Source: Scedosporium boydii
Lineage: Eukaryota; Ascomycota; Sordariomycetes; Microascales; Microascaceae
Direction of reading: 5' to 3'
Assembly (NCBI GenBank): GCA_002221725.1
Contig: NJFT01000158.1
Coordinates: 1-64,000 of the forward strand
DNA: 64,000 nt
Made by a program: the position numbers and the translations under genes. Below are positions 1 to 13,498 of the stretch, in pieces (position 1 is the stretch's first letter; every line of letters begins with the position of its first letter). Under the pieces are notes generated by a model, which worked only from the letters and a program-made list of their open reading frames with translations, had not been told where the DNA came from and made no database searches.

Positions 1-1743
1 TTCCTGTATTGTGGTGACTAGAAGTGTGGAAATAATCCATGATTGAAGTTGGATGGGCTGAAATGGCGATGTGGTTTTTTGGGGGGGCGGAATGGGGGGG
101 CGGGCGGAAAGTGGGGTCGTCAACTTAACTTCGATACATGAATATTGGCTACATGCACTAGCCATCATCTAGTTCTAACTTTGGGAGGGAGATGCCATGT
201 CCACTGCACTGAGAATTCTAATTGAATTGATCCGGGTGTTTGAATGCTTAATTTCCTACCGAAGAGGAAGCAAGGATTCACGGCACTCGATCAGTCCAGT
301 GGAGTGGGCTTCATGTTACATCGAATTGGGAATCCTCGTCATGCTCGACTGATCATGTTCCGCAATTGACCAATCACGAATCGGTGACTTTGGTCCAATT
401 GCTTCGATTTGCAACTCTAATAATTCCCTAGCGACGTGGATGCTGAATGCGTAAACCCTAACCTTAAAAACCACCAAGTTCCAAGACGCCAGCGTCAAAC
501 GAGAGACTCCAAACTCCCTTCCCAATGCCGAAAGCGAAACGCGAAACCGAAGTAACCCAGTTCTAAAAGTTGAACCCGATGATACCCTCAGCGACCAGTC
601 GCCGATCTGAAAGAGGAGAAGTCGAATAGAGAGACACGCGTCGGCCAATGATGCCCTCGTTGCTAACCTCAAGGGCCACGGGTCTCGAAAGGGCGATATC
701 TATCTCGGGAGCTGTTGTCCCATGGGACAGCCGTTGAAGAGGGAATTCGCAAAAGTGCCCGCACTCTCCGACATCTCGCGAGAGATCACCCATTTCGCTA
801 TTGTTCAACAAATTAGTCCCCAAGACGAATCATCTCAAGGATGGTCAAAAGGATCGAGACGTACTGTATTACCACGACATAGTTCTGGCAATAATCGTGG
901 GATGCAATCTCTCCGGATGGTGTCAGCCGCATATGCGTCGCCGTCATGCTCTTCGGGCTTCCTGGGCAATGAAAGACGAGATCTCCCTGAACGGCAAGTC
1001 CCTCGTGCTGCATTGGCCGGATGAGGGCAGCGAGGGCACCTCCTCTAGGCTTTGGGGTAATCTCGTGGCCGCACATAGTAGTATTAATGCTTGGGGGGAG
1101 AATGGATGACTGAATTAAAGAGAGGAAATTCGCAGAATGAGGACCAGCTATGATAGAAGACTAAGGTGCCAGTGATGTAGAATCAAGACTCCCTTTAAGT
1201 AAATGGAATCCTCTCTAGCATGAGAATATTAGAGCCCGTTCTCTATACAGCTGCTACAAACTCAACAGCCACAATCCCCTGTTCCAGATATCCTGAATGC
1301 TGATGTTAATACAGGTCTGGAAGCTGTGGCGTTCAGAGCTGTCTTCGGAGCCAATGGGACGGAATGCGATGCCCCAGAAATTACCCAAATCGGTAAGTCG
1401 CCAGGATGGGGTTTGAGCAAGTTTACGCGGGATTTGAAGGAGTAATGAGCAAGTTTGCGCTTGAATCAAGAAACGCGCGTTTCGGCCGTGGGAATCGAGA
1501 TGAGATGGGCAGTCAAGATTATTTATGTTAAGTCGTGATGATGTTAGAGGTGGATGGCACCTGGATTTATTCAAGCAGATGCAGTTCGTCTAGAGATATC
1601 CAATCTCTTGCGGATATTACAACACCACCTGGATGGCTGCCTACCCGGATGGTCAAACATTCCTCAGAGAAATCTATTCGTTTTTACCCTGATGGTCATG
1701 CAGCAATTGCATTGAATGGCTCTCGACTGCAGAGACATTCAGC
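1..1743. other. No supported gene
   Basis: Short ORFs occur on both strands, but none shows a recognisable domain, a convincing splice pattern or a plausible start context. G-rich runs lie at about 77-116. The right edge is the 3' end of the superoxide dismutase gene. Confidence 0.5.
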
Positions 1744-2459
1744 TTAGAGAGCGGCCTTTAGAACCTGAAAGACATCCTCCCGAGAACCATTGAATCGCTT
1801 CTCGCTCGTGGCCCAATTAATAACCTTCCAGATATTCTCAACATAAGCCGCCTTGCCGTTCAAATACTGTAGATAATACGCATGCTCCCACATATCCACT
1901 CCAAAAATTGGCACCTCCCCGCCCACAACGGGATCCTGATCCTTAGTCGTCACAATAGCCAACCTCCCCAGCTTATCCTTGACCAGCCATCCCCACCCAC
2001 TCCCCTGGAGCCCCAACAACGCCGCGGAAAACTCCTTCTTGAAGGCCTCGAGGCTTCCCCAGACTTTGGCGATCTCGGCCGCGAGGCGGGGCGCGGCCTC
2101 AGGCTTGGCTTCGGGGGAGGACTGAGGCGCGAGGTTCTCCCAGAATAGGGAGTGGTTGATGTGGCCGCCACCGTTGAACCGGATGGCAGCTTGAAGGGCG
2201 ATGCGGGCCGGGACATCGGCGGAGGCGGTGGCGGTTGAGTAGGTTTGGAGGGCGGCGTTGAGGTTGGTTACGTAGGCTTGGTGGTGTTTGGAGTGGTGGA
2301 GTTCCATGATTTGGGCCGAGATGCTGGGTTCGAGGGCCTGTAGAGGGGAGTTGCCATTAGTAGGGGAGTGGGTGTGGCGAAGTGTGAGGGAGAGGGGTTG
2401 GTTGGACTTACATCGTAGGCGTAGGGGAGCTTTGGAAGGGAGTACTGTTCAACAGACAT
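1744..2459 (-). CDS. Mn/Fe superoxide dismutase, cytosolic type
   Basis: This enzyme dismutes superoxide to hydrogen peroxide and oxygen using a manganese or iron centre. Two exons, 2412-2459 and 1744-2337, are joined across a 74-bp intron (GTAAGT...CAG) and give 213 aa. The N-terminus runs straight into the SLPKLPYAYD motif with no mitochondrial presequence, so the product is probably the cytosolic fungal MnSOD rather than the matrix enzyme. Visible metal-site elements are the MELHHSKHHQAY helix, the GGGHINHSLFW motif and the C-terminal DMWEHAYYLQY, which supplies an Asp and a His ligand. Both domains are complete and the length fits the family. The metal (Mn versus Fe) cannot be settled from sequence alone. 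The next gene (SDR) is on the same strand about 0.9 kb upstream, with no sign of co-regulation. Confidence 0.93.
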
Positions 2460-3393
2460 GATGGCGGCTTCAGGCGATGTTGGTTTCGATAGAGATAGAC
2501 GTGAGATAGATTGAGGCTTGCTTGAGAAGTTGAAGCTGTCGCGGGGTTTACACAGGATTGAGGGGCACGGGGTAGAGAGTGAAACCTGCGGAGTATAAGG
2601 CAGTTCATCTAGGGTAGGCTTGAGAAACCTACCCCGGTTCGTACGGATAGCTCACAGATGTCGACATTATCACGCAATAGCTAATTGGGCAGCTTCGGGG
2701 AGGAGGTGCTCACATCGTCCCCGCAAGAGACTACCGTCAAGGTTGAGCAAGATATTACCTCATCCCAGTATTTGTCAAGCTTAAACAGCCCCAAGGGAGA
2801 AGAAAGTGGGAGAACACTTGCGGAGGTGCAGATGTACGAAATATGATTCGCCATCTGGCCGAGGGGGCTTGGCATCGGGACATCAAGGTTGTTGACGGGT
2901 GGTGATCATGTCGCTCTTCCATTCCTGCTTAACCGCGACTTCCTCACTTACATGCGGTAGTGTTCCGGATACACCTTAGAAATAATTCTCTTAGTAATAC
3001 TTTACTATTCTTTTTCTTTGAAAGAAGAGAATCAATTCCTCGTATCACAGGTTTCGGTTATGTTCCTATGCTGGGGACGTTGACTCCAAAATGCGTGCCT
3101 CATATAAGTAACTATAACTATTCCTCACCTTCGCTCGAGACATGCACCCTCGACCCGCACTCCTTCCGACTCAATCGGCGGGGATTCCGACTGCAAGGAT
3201 TTCCTGGACCATCCGCTAACCCACGTGGCGCCAAGTATAGTGTACAAGTAGACCCAGTTCCCAGCTTCACAGCCGATCATGGCCGATCACGATAACATAC
3301 AGAGTACCCCAGTTAAGCAGGACAAAGCACTCCGAACCCGGGTGCACGTCATTTAAGCTTAAAAAGGCATGTAAACTCTCCGGAATGCGTACT
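2460..3393. other. Intergenic region
   Basis: This is the upstream region of the superoxide dismutase gene plus the 3' flank of the SDR gene. Short ORFs here have no recognisable content. Confidence 0.5.
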
Positions 3394-4580
3394 TTAAATC
3401 TTCGCCTTTCCGCGCTTCGTACTATCCATTCGCACACCCTCGTCGTCCTCCTCGGCGACGGTCAAATCGGGTAGCTTTGCCGGCATGATCCTCCGAGGGT
3501 TCGTTCCGGGGATCAGGCTGTACTTTGCAAAGTCCATTACGCCCCTCAACCTGAGGAAGTCCTCGTCGAGCTCGAGGCGACCGCTTATTTCAGTGGCTGG
3601 AGTCCGCAGCATCTCGAGGATGGCGTCAGAGAAGATGGTCTGTCCAGGCGTCAGAACGCTGCACGTGCAAGCATCCGCCGCATAAATCGGGCGACGGTAA
3701 AAAGTAAAGAAAGAAAGGGACACAAACCGGTTTCCTCAAGTCGTTCTGGATCTCCGGATCAGGCGTCGCCGCTGACTGAATAGCCTAGTGCTCCCTTGCA
3801 TCAGCTGTCCGCACCATCCACTCACCTGAGGGAGCAAACATGAGAAGATCTCATACCACGGCCGGCCAGATGCTGGTGATCGCCATCTCATTCTTCCCTT
3901 CCCGCTTCCAATCCATAGCCAAGCCCTTCGTTAGAACCGACATACCGACCTTACCCATAGCATACGCCGTCTTCCCCCTAAAGAACCTCGAGTATATCGG
4001 CGGGCTCACGACAATAATCCTCCCCTTCCAATCGTTCTTCTCGAAATACGGTAGCGAAGCCTGCACGGTCGCATACAAGCCCTCGACGTTGACCTTTTGC
4101 ATCAACTGGAACCTCTTCATCGGCGTCTTCGCGACGGAAGACCACCAGATGGCGCCAGAATTGTACACAATCACGTCGACGCGCCCATACGTCTCCGCCA
4201 CGGTCGCAAGCATCGATTGGATGCTCTCGTAGCTCCGGGTATCCACTTGGATGGCCAGGGCATCTCCGCCGTTTTCTCGAATCTCGCGCTCGACGGTGTT
4301 TATCGTAGATTGCGAGGAATTCGGGTCCGGAGGGAATGGGACCGTCGCGGACGCGTCGGACGTGCTCTTCGCAGCGACAGCGACTAGGCATCGTGAACCG
4401 CATCACATGCATCATCAGCGTGTTTGTTCCTGATACGAAGGGCGATAAATAAATGTGGTGGAGAACACTTGAGCTACACTAACCTCGATAGCCATGCTTG
4501 GCCAAGTCGATAGCAATCTGTCGGCCGATTCCGCGGGAGGCCCCCACGACGAGTGCGACGGGAGCTTCGGCGACGGACAT
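3394..4580 (-). CDS. Short-chain dehydrogenase/reductase, HSDL2-like
   Basis: This is an NAD(P)(H)-dependent oxidoreductase with a Rossmann fold. Four exons (4484-4580, 3857-4383, 3728-3784, 3394-3639) join in frame to 308 aa. Near the N-terminus is the dinucleotide-binding motif GASRGIG. The middle holds an NSG segment and the catalytic YAMGK (Y-x3-K) preceded by a VVSPP segment. The WPAVAIQSAAT stretch after the active site, and a C-terminal DAILEML...GRLELDEDFLR segment, resemble hydroxysteroid-dehydrogenase-like protein 2 relatives, but without their SCP2 domain. The third intron acceptor was chosen to keep the WPAV-AIQ continuity. The substrate is unknown; the HSDL2 likeness is from family knowledge and weaker than the SDR call. 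Confidence 0.85.
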
Positions 4581-6223
4581 TATCCCTTGCGCAAGCCCTT
4601 TTATGCCTCTATTATTATATTTTTATTAATAGCGTAAATTGACGAATGGAGTCTCGGTCTCAGATTAGTGTGGCAAGTCCGTCGTCCGCCCTGTCTCGAT
4701 CGTTCCAAGATTTTCTTTTTTTTTGTTCAACAGATTGATGCGGAAGCGAAGCAATTTAATGGGCATCCATGTCCGCCAAGGATGATGCTGTGTTCCAGAG
4801 TTCCAGAAGCCACAGAAGCTTCGCTTAAGCCCGATGAACCTCGGCACTTTCCCGATGAGGACGGGTTCACTAATCCCCAAAATGCTGTTCTTTGGCACTC
4901 TTTTGCCCCCTCGTTCATCCCAGACTCGATCGGATTTCAACAATTTTTTCCATTTCAAATTCCTGTCGAGTCCTGGAGTGTATCAGAGTAAATTAAATTA
5001 ATTCGGCGTTCGGATGTCTTTTCCATCGGGATTGATTGATTGATGCTTTACATGTGGTTCTTGGAGACGGCCGACTGCATTGCGTCTGTGGAGCGTTTGG
5101 CTTGAAGTTTCCATGCCCCCTTCTCCCTTCATCCATCACGGCCGTGTAGCTCGATTGGGGAGCTGATTGATTTCTAGGCTTTCCTTTTCTCCTCAGTAAG
5201 AGGGAGCCTTGAAACTAGGTCCGACCAGCCTATCCCAGATTCCGCATTGCAAGCTGGCTTTCTGCTGCAGCTTCGTAAACTACTCGCTCGCTGCCCACTC
5301 CGAGTCCACCAAGAGGTCATTCTCTCCCTTTTAATTGGGTCTATTAAACTCTCGGCGTGGAGCTTGGGACAACCACGAAGCAATAGTGCCGCGTACTTCC
5401 GTCCTCGAGTCCTGCCGCACCTCCAAAACGGAAAGATAAAAAGTAAAAATAAATAATTAGCCCGACTCCGTAGGACATCCACAGGGCATAGCGCCGATCC
5501 CAAGCAAAACCAACATCGGCGCGGCGGAAGTCTTAACCTCCGATCTTGCCCCAATCTAGATTGCCCAGGTCCACCCACCCCTCCGTGGCCTAGCAGGCCG
5601 AGTAGTTTACACTAGGGCCAGCATGAACGCTTTGCCCATCATGGGCTGATTCCGAGTACCACGTACAGCGGAGATAAGCATTGCTAAAGGACACCATTCG
5701 TTGGACGGCGACGGGTTTCGGGCTTAGTCGGTTTCTTTCAACGTTTTCTTGCATCGGGATATGACGCAGTCCCCATCCACAATGCCGCGATGGTGCATGT
5801 GAGGGGATCCTGTCATGTCCAGCTGGACCTGGGACTGTGGAGTGGACAGTGGACTCTAATGCGTATGCGTATGCGTATGCGAGTTGTGTGCATCCATCAT
5901 GAGAGGAGAGCAATATGTTGAGGGATTCGAGGGAATTGGAAATGGATCCGATGGGTCTGGGTCTGGCACATGGCAACGGGGACTTGACAGAATGCATCGG
6001 GAATAGGGGACGGGGAAGCCGGGGGAGACGAGACAAGACAAGACATGACAAGACGGGGGACGGACGCAGCTGCTTGTAGTTTAGTAGTTTCATCTCATGT
6101 GGCGATTCTATAAAAGGAACGTGGATTCCGTGACGTCGATCGACAAGCTTGCCACTTTTTTTCTCAATCCCCCAATTGCGAAAGCTTCGATGCTGTTGTC
6201 TCTCTGCAATTCTTGCCATCACC
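4581..6223. other. Intergenic region, divergent promoters
   Basis: This 1.6-kb gap lies between the divergently transcribed SDR (-) and P450foxy (+) genes. It holds a short (TGCGTA)n microsatellite at about 5860-5882, an ACAAG-rich stretch at about 6029-6052 and the P450 TATA box. A 239-codon minus-strand ORF spanning the region looks like a chance ORF. Confidence 0.5.
6109..6116 (+). promoter_or_regulatory. TATA box of the CYP505 gene
   Basis: The sequence TATAAAAG lies 108 bases upstream of the P450foxy start codon, a normal distance for a fungal TATA box with a short leader. It is the only good TATA match in the last few hundred bases of this promoter. Confidence 0.6.
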
Positions 6224-9200
6224 ATGTCTGAAAGCGCAGAAGGAATAGTTCCCATTCCCGAGCCCCAAGGGCTTCCCTTCCTAGGGAACATTGGCTCAAT
6301 TGATCCCATCTTTCCTCTTGGGTCGATGCTTTCTCTGGCGCAGCAATTCGGTAAGACCTGGTCAATCAGAGCTTGAATCTCCCTGTCCTCCCCCGCCCTC
6401 GTCTACTTCCGTGCCCGTCGTCACAGCCCGCGAGATTTCGACTGACGCAATAAACAGGAGAGATTTTTCGAGTGCGTCTGCCCGGCAGGACTTTTGTCGC
6501 CGTATCCACCAACAAGCTCATCAACGAGACCTGCGACGAGTCGCGGTTCCAAAAGACCATTAGCGCTGCTTTAAATGTAAATAAATGCCCAATCCTACAA
6601 AACAAGAGACGGGAGATTGTAAAAGGAGACAAAAAACATCAAAATACACAAATCAAAAACAGACGAAGCGGAAATATATGGATCAATTGCTCTAATACCA
6701 CCCACTAACAATCGCGACCGCAGCAAGTCCGAAACGGAGTCCACGATGGCCTCTTCACCGCCCCCGCCGGCAACGTCGACTGGGGCATCGCCCACCGCAT
6801 CCTCATGCCCGCCTTCGGGCCCCTCGCCATCCGCAACATGTTCCCCGAGATGCACGACATCGCCACCCAGCTCGCCATGAAATGGGCCCGCTACGGCCCC
6901 AACAACTCCATCGCCGTCACCGACGACTTCACCCGCCTCACCCTCGACACCATCGCCCTGTGCTCCATGGATTTCCGCTTCAACAGCTACTACTCTCCCA
7001 CGCTGCACCCTTTCATCGAGGCCATGGGTAACTTTTTGACCGAGTGTGGCGCGAGGGCCCAGAGGCTGCCTCTCCCTTCGCTTCTGTACCATGCCCAGGA
7101 TCAAAAATTTAACGCCGACATTGAGGTCCTACGCAAGACAGCCCAGGATGTCCTCGATGCGCGCAAGGCCGAAAAGACGGATCGAAAGGATCTGTTGACG
7201 GCTATGCTCAACGGCGTTGATCCCAAGACGGGCCAGCGCATGAGCGACGACCTCATCATGGATAACCTCATCACTTTCCTCATCGCCGGCCACGAGACCA
7301 CCTCGGGCCTGCTCTCCTTTTCCTTCTACCAGCTTCTCAAGAACCCCGAGACCTACGAAAAGGCTCAGCAGGAGGTCGACCGCGTCGTCGGCACGGGTCC
7401 CATCATCGTTGATCACCTCTCCAAGCTCTCCTACCTCAGCGCCATCCTCCGCGAGACTCTGAGGTTGAACTCGCCCATTCCCATGTTCGGCGTCGAGGCG
7501 AAAGAGGATACGCTGCTGGCGGGCAAGTATCCCGTCAAGAAGGGAGAGCCCATCGTCAACATGCTTGCCAAGGCGCATCTTGATCCCGTCGTCTTCGGCG
7601 ACGATGCCAACGAATTCAAGCCCGAGCGCATGCTCGACGAGAATTTCAACCGCCTCAATGAAGAGTTCCCCAATTGTTGGAAGCCCTTTGGAAACGGTAT
7701 GAGGGCTTGCATCGGAAGGCCGTTTGCTTGGCAGGAGGCCCTGCTGGTCATGGCTATGCTGTTGCAGAACTTCAACTTTGTGCTGGATCCTCACTATACT
7801 TTCGGGTTGAAGCAGACGTTGACTATTAAGCCCAAGGATCTGCATTTCCGGGCTATTCTGAGGGACGGTCTGACACCTACCTTACTCGAGCAGAGGCTGG
7901 CCGGGAAGGGTGAGGCGTCCAAGGAGGACGGACAACAGGCGAACGGATCTGCTGCCGATGCGAAGAGCGGCGGCGGCGACGGTGTGCCGATCACGATTCT
8001 TTACGGGTCGAACAGCGGTACCTGCGAAGCCCTGGCCCAACGTGTCGCGACCGACGCGCCATCCCACGGTTTCAGCGTCGCCAAGCTCGACTGCCTCGAC
8101 AGCGCCAAGGGCAAGCTACCAACAGGCCAACCTGTCGTCATCGTCACCTCCTCCTATGAGGGTCAACCGCCCGACAACGCGGGCCATTTCGTCGCCTGGC
8201 TCGAAGGAATGAAGAACGACGCGGCCCTCACGGACGTCTCCTACGCCGTGTTCGGCTGCGGCCACAGGGACTGGGCGCAGACGTTCCATCGCATCCCCAA
8301 GCTCGTGGACTCGAGTCTCGAAAAGTCCGGAGCTACCCGCCTGGTGAACATTGGATTATCTGACGTTTCTAACGCCGCGACTTTCACGGACTTTGAATCG
8401 TGGGAGGACGGGTGTCTCTGGCCCGCGCTCGAGGAGAAATTCAAGACTTCCTCGTCTGATGGCGGTATTCCTAGCTCGGGCATGACGGTCGAGGTCCTGA
8501 ACCCGAGGACTGCTGCCCTCCGCCAGGACGTCAGCGAGGCTGTCGTCGTGGACACCAAGGTGCTGACGACTGGCAAGGAAGTCAAGAAGCATATCGAGAT
8601 TAAGCTGCCTGCTGGCATGACCTACCACGCGGGCGACTATCTTGCTATCCTTCCTATTAATCCTGATGAGACTGTTCGCAGGGTTATGAGGCAGTTCAAG
8701 CTTCCGTGGGATGCGCATCTTTGCATCACGGCGGATATTCTTACGTCGTTGCCCGTGAACGCTTCGGTTCCTGCGCATCACATCTTTGGTTCTTATATTG
8801 AGCTAGCGCAGCCGGCGACCAAGAGGGTGAGTGGATACTTCTCTGCGCTCTTTTGCTGTTATTTTTCTTTGCTTGATTCAAAAATTAAGGGTTACTAACG
8901 CGCAAAACAGAATATCCTTGGCCTTGCAGAAGCAGCTGGTGATGAAAATACCAAGAACGAATTGACTCGCCTAGCGAATGATGGGTATGAACAGGACATC
9001 ACCGAAAAGCGAGTCTCCGTCCTCGATCTACTCGAGCGCTTCCCAGACATCGATCTTGATATCGGTACCTTCCTTTCCATGATGCCGCCGATGCGCATCC
9101 GTCAATAGTACGTAAAGGCCTCCCACCGCCACCTAAGATCCATTTCTAACCCGCCACAGCTCCATCTCCTCCTCCCCCCTCTGGAACCCCGACCACGTAA

Positions 9201-9844
9201 CCCTCACCTACTCCGTCGTAAACGCCCCCTCCCTCTCCGGCCAAGGCTCCTTCTTCGGCGTAACATCCTCCTACCTCTCCACCCTCTCCACCGGCGACCG
9301 CCTCGCCGTCTCCGTCCGCCCCTCCCCGCCAGCCTTCTGCCTGCCCCCCAACCCCGAAGAAACCCCCATCATCTGCGTCTGCGCGGGGACCGGCCTCGCG
9401 CCCTTCCGCGCCTTCATCCAGGAACGCGCCACCATGATCCGCAGCGGCAGAAAACTCGCGCCCGCGGTCCTCTTTTTCGGATGCCACGCGCCCGATCAGG
9501 ATGACCTGTACCGGGAGGAGCTGGACGAGTGGGAGGCGTTGGGCGCTGTTGAGGTGAGGAGGGCGTATAGTCGGGCGAGCGGGGAGAGCGGGGGCGCGAA
9601 GCATGTGCAGGATAGGTTGTGGGATGACAGGGAGGATGTGATTCCCGTTTGGGTCAAGGGGGCGAAGGTGTTTGTTTGTGGGTCGAGGGGCGTGTCGGAT
9701 GAGGTTAGGGAGGTTTGTGTGAGGATGAGGGAGGAGTATGTTGCTGAAGTTGAGAAGGAGAAGGAGTTTGAGGGCGAGAAGGATGCGAGGAAGTGGTTTG
9801 ATTCGTTACGGAATGTCCGGTATGTCATGGACGTGTTTGATTAA
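6224..9844 (+). CDS. CYP505: P450foxy: self-sufficient fatty-acid hydroxylase (CYP505)
   Basis: This is a cytochrome P450 fused to its own NADPH-P450 reductase, the fungal counterpart of bacterial P450 BM3. The family hydroxylates medium and long fatty acids near the omega end. Five exons (6224-6350, 6458-6576, 6724-8826, 8911-9107, 9160-9844) join in frame to 1076 aa, normal for CYP505. Visible features are the I-helix AGHETTSG (about residues 270-277), ETLR of the K-helix (about 326-329) and the heme loop FGNGMRACIG with the ligand Cys at about 411. These are followed by a linker, the FMN domain starting ILYGSNSGT (about 510), the FAD domain ending near MRIRQYSISSSP (about 850) and the NADPH-binding CAGTGLAPFR (about 923-932). 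No catalytic element appears missing. The ATG was chosen for its ACC context and typical N-terminal PIPEPQGLPFLGN. Exon 3 is more GC-rich than the flanks. Confidence 0.95.
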
Positions 9845-10548
9845 AAAAAAGTGTAGGTTTTTGTACGGGCCGTGTTTACTCTTAGTTAGAATGGATCAAG
9901 TTCATATGATATTCTCCTTTTTTCCATCCTCTTGTGTCCTCTAGGCTCCTCAGCTGTGTAACAATATCTTCCTCTTTCTTCATCCATCACGTCCTCGGCT
10001 GTGATCATCGCCGCGCTAGGACCGTAAGCCCAGAGGTGGCACAAATAAATGAAATATTTAAAAACATTAAAAAAAATGCAGTCATCAAGAAGATGCGTAT
10101 CGTATCATCTTTAGAAATCCTGAATGAATGAGAAGCCACCAGACGCACGGCTCGGCCGGTGTGGCGCTACTGCATGCTCTCATTTTGCCGGCAGACATAT
10201 TGGCTCGATGACTGGTGTCATGAGGATCCTGTCGATGCAGAGCTTACACCACAATATCTGCATCTGCGGGGAAATCAACATCAGCTTGATAGATGAAGTG
10301 CATCGATGGAAATGAAGGATGCAATTGCCAAGCTGAAAAAAAGAGCTCGACGTCATGAATCATGGTGGAGGAGAAGCGGAGTGGAGGTTTGGAGAAGTCG
10401 ATAAAATGCTGTTGGGTCGCACTTCCTCGTTGTTTGATGCTCATCATCCTCCAGCTCCAGGAATTTGACAAGGACAATTTAATTCTTCTTCTTGATTTCA
10501 CACATCGACATCCTGCTCACACTTTCGATCCAACATCAAGACAACACA
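9845..10548. other. Intergenic region
   Basis: This is the 3' flank of CYP505 and the promoter of the first secreted-protein paralogue. Nothing else is recognised. Confidence 0.5.
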
Positions 10549-11835
10549 ATGAAGTTCTCTACTTCTGTCCTCGCCTTTGCTGTCCTGGTCCCTGGCGCTT
10601 TTGCCCAGAGCCCTGGACCAGACTGGCCCCGATGCACGAAGACATCCACCTCTCATCACCCCGGCTGGGAAGTTCTCGGTCTCGACTTTCTCCCTCCTGA
10701 TGGACGCTATCAATCTATCGCTGTCCGCTTCGAAATACAGAATGCCGCCGACGGCTCGCGCACCACGTGTGATCTCTCCAGGGATGTAACAGAGACAGAA
10801 ACGGCGCTAGATTCGATCATCCTGGATAACGATGACGGAATATGTCTGACGTTCTGGTCAGCGAATGATGACTTTGAAGGAGCGGCCGTTGCAGAGACTG
10901 CCAAGGTCTCATTTGATGTCTCGTCGGGGGAGTTGACGGTTGAGCAGACGTGGTCGTGCGATGATGCTGAAGGCACAAATAGGTATGAAACACGCACCAG
11001 CGTTCCCCGAAGAAAATAAATGAGAGAAAAAAAATAAAGAGGAAAAGGGATACTAATGCTTGAGCTTAGGATGCGCTATACTGGCAAAACGACTCAAGGA
11101 TTCGACTACGAATGTGCCGTCGGCCGCGAAGGCGAGCAAACTACCTGCCGCCCCAAGACCCTCTTCATAATCGGAGAAGCACCCATCTTCATTGGCCCAG
11201 CCAAAGTCACGGGAGTCTCTTCTGGAGGTAGCAGCGCCTCCTACCCGATTGACAAGCAAGAGAACTGCGACGCCCTGCCGACCGAGTTCGCGGGCTGGCA
11301 GATCCTCAGCATGAGCTACTGGCCGCCGGCCGAGCAGCCCGAGGGGTCCCCCTACGAGCCCGTCAGCTTGCGGGTCGATCTGCGGAATTTGAATGACGGG
11401 TCACGGACCGTGTGTTACCTGGCGAGCGACGATATCAGCGATGCGGACGATGGGATCACCCTTACGAACAAGGGGGCAAGTTTAGGCGACGGAAATTACG
11501 ATAATGGCTGCGCGACGGGATGGTTTGATCTCGCGAGTAGCAACACAGGCGGTGATCAGGTTATCACCCAGGAGTGGAAGAGGTATGCTCCAGCAAACGT
11601 AGCCTTCAACACCAAGACTCACGAGCTCGAGATTTCCCAGACTTGGCCGTGTGGCGGAGTCGACGATGCGTTTGAGGCGTATGTTTTGCAGAAGCTTGAC
11701 CTGGATTGCGGGAGTACTGGGAACTCGATAGTGCCGAGCGTTTGCCAGCCGACGGATGCGGTATTTAGCGCGTCGGGCTCACCTGTTATTGTGAAGGGAG
11801 TGCTCCCGGATTTCTTGATGACACCGGGGAAGTGA
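10549..11835 (+). CDS. Secreted two-domain protein, paralogue A
   Basis: I do not recognise a named family. Two exons (10549-10982, 11070-11835) give 399 aa. The intron has GTATGA, a TACTAAT branch site and TTAG. The protein starts with a clear signal peptide (about residues 1-19, ending GAFA-Q), so it is probably secreted. Two similar halves are visible. Each has a Gly-Trp segment (PGWEVLGLDFLPP / AGWQILSMSYWPP), then a beta-rich stretch with the signature N-x-x-DGSRT-x-C, then an ELT/ELE-x-x-QTW-x-C motif. Conserved cysteines recur at matching places, suggesting disulphide-stabilised repeats. A paralogue with the same architecture and the same intron position follows 1.7 kb downstream. Role unknown; an effector-like or cell-wall-associated role is possible but unsupported. 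Confidence 0.8.
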
Positions 11836-13498
11836 GGTGGTGGTACATGTCGAGAGAAGGGAGGGTGGTTGATGTGAACTTGACAATTGAAATTCCGACG
11901 CGTTACACTGATACACCGAATGGTCCGACTTCAATGCCACAAAACTGGTTTCTTAGGCGGCAAGAGGTGGATGCTTCCTCTTGGAGATAGTACCCTTTGT
12001 GTATATAGCCTATATCTTCTCCTAGGTTAGGGATTTTTTTTTCCGGCCCTTGACTTATCGCGAGTTATAAGAGCCACAGTCTTGAACTTTGGTTTTCGTC
12101 CCCCTGACGCTCTGAACGAACGAAATCTCCGCACTGACGAGACGAGCAGGCATTCAGTTGAGAACATGCCCCACACATCACAAACGCTAAGTTCTTCAAG
12201 GGATGCAATCAAGCTAAGAAGCGGAAAAAAAAAAAAAAAAAAAAAAAAAAAGGAGACAAGCAAGTGAGGATACTAGTATCGGTGGCTGCGGTGGCTTCGT
12301 CCACTTTATGTCTCTCATGCCCTCGACGGACATAACAGACCGCAAACCATCCTCTAAACCTCCACCACCTTCACCATCGCCGGTAGCCTCGGCCGATTCT
12401 CTCAAACCTCTCCCTTGCTGTACACGTTACGCGACCTCGACGAAATCGACGGCGGAAGAGTCCGCTCCCCAGTTTCCATTCTCACCGCCGGCTTTCCCAG
12501 CCTAGAGAAGTAGGGCGGGAGGTGTAGGGATCGGCTTTGTAAGTTCCGGGCATCTCGGCTACTGCATGTCCGGTATGCTCATATCTCTTCGCTTTCTTTG
12601 AAATCGGCGGGGGTGGCTTGGAAGGCTTTACTTGGTGACATTGCTGAAGCGTTGTGGCGTCGGTAACTAGAATTGTTCTGCGGCAAGTAAGCCCCTTAGT
12701 ACACTAGGCCCGATGCCCTTGACCTCCTACGACTATTCTAGACTGCCAATTTCATTGTCTTTGTATGAACCCATTTGGCTTGAGTATGGCTCTAGGGAGC
12801 AAAAGTCTCGTAGTTTGCATTTCCAATATCATTCAAATACTAAGTGTTCTTAGCAGAGCCATGGTCCCAGGCAACGGAGATTGACCCCCCACCCCCCGAC
12901 AACCGCTCGAGGGATATGAGATTATACAAGATACTGCAGACGCAGGCACGCGGCTTGGCTGCATTTACCGACCTTCCTGCTAGTCCCGATATTATTTGTC
13001 TCGTAGGACAGTAATATCTAGGAAATATTATTCAAGTCTCTCTGCCAAGTTGCATCTTTGTGCCTCCATGGAGGATTCAGCCTCGTATGGACATACAATG
13101 CCGCAATCTCTAGCATACGACGCCTTAATTTGCTGTATACTGCAGCTCCACCTAGATACTATGCGATTCCGTTTCTGGCACGGGTCTTCCTGTATCCATA
13201 CTTGATTGGGCATTTGATCCGCCCTTATCATCTCACGGCAGTTGGGGCCGAGTCCTCTTTACCCGCACAAGCATATTTTCCCGGCAATCTGCACCCGATC
13301 TTTTAAGCCGACCCCGCCTTATACCTTCGACTGGTCAATAAAGATACCGAACCCGTTCTCATGTAGATGGATGGCGTCAGGTCGTAAAGTGGGAGAAGAT
13401 ATAAGAGCCAGGGAGCCCAGTGCCGTGGCGGGCAGCGAGAAATGGGGCTGGAGAGGTCATGTTCGCCTGAGTTATCCAGCAAACATCGAGCGGTCGTC
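11836..13498. other. Intergenic region with poly-A tract
   Basis: This is the spacer between the two tandem paralogues. A run of about 26 A lies at about 12225-12250. I see no convincing gene and no remnant of a third paralogue. Confidence 0.5.

Noticed and set aside
5590..6309. 239-codon minus-strand ORF
   Set aside because: It covers the CYP505 promoter, including its TATA box and first exon, has low-complexity content from microsatellites and no domain.
7129..7845. 238-codon minus-strand ORF
   Set aside because: It is antisense to the CYP505 heme domain in a GC-rich exon; no independent coding evidence.
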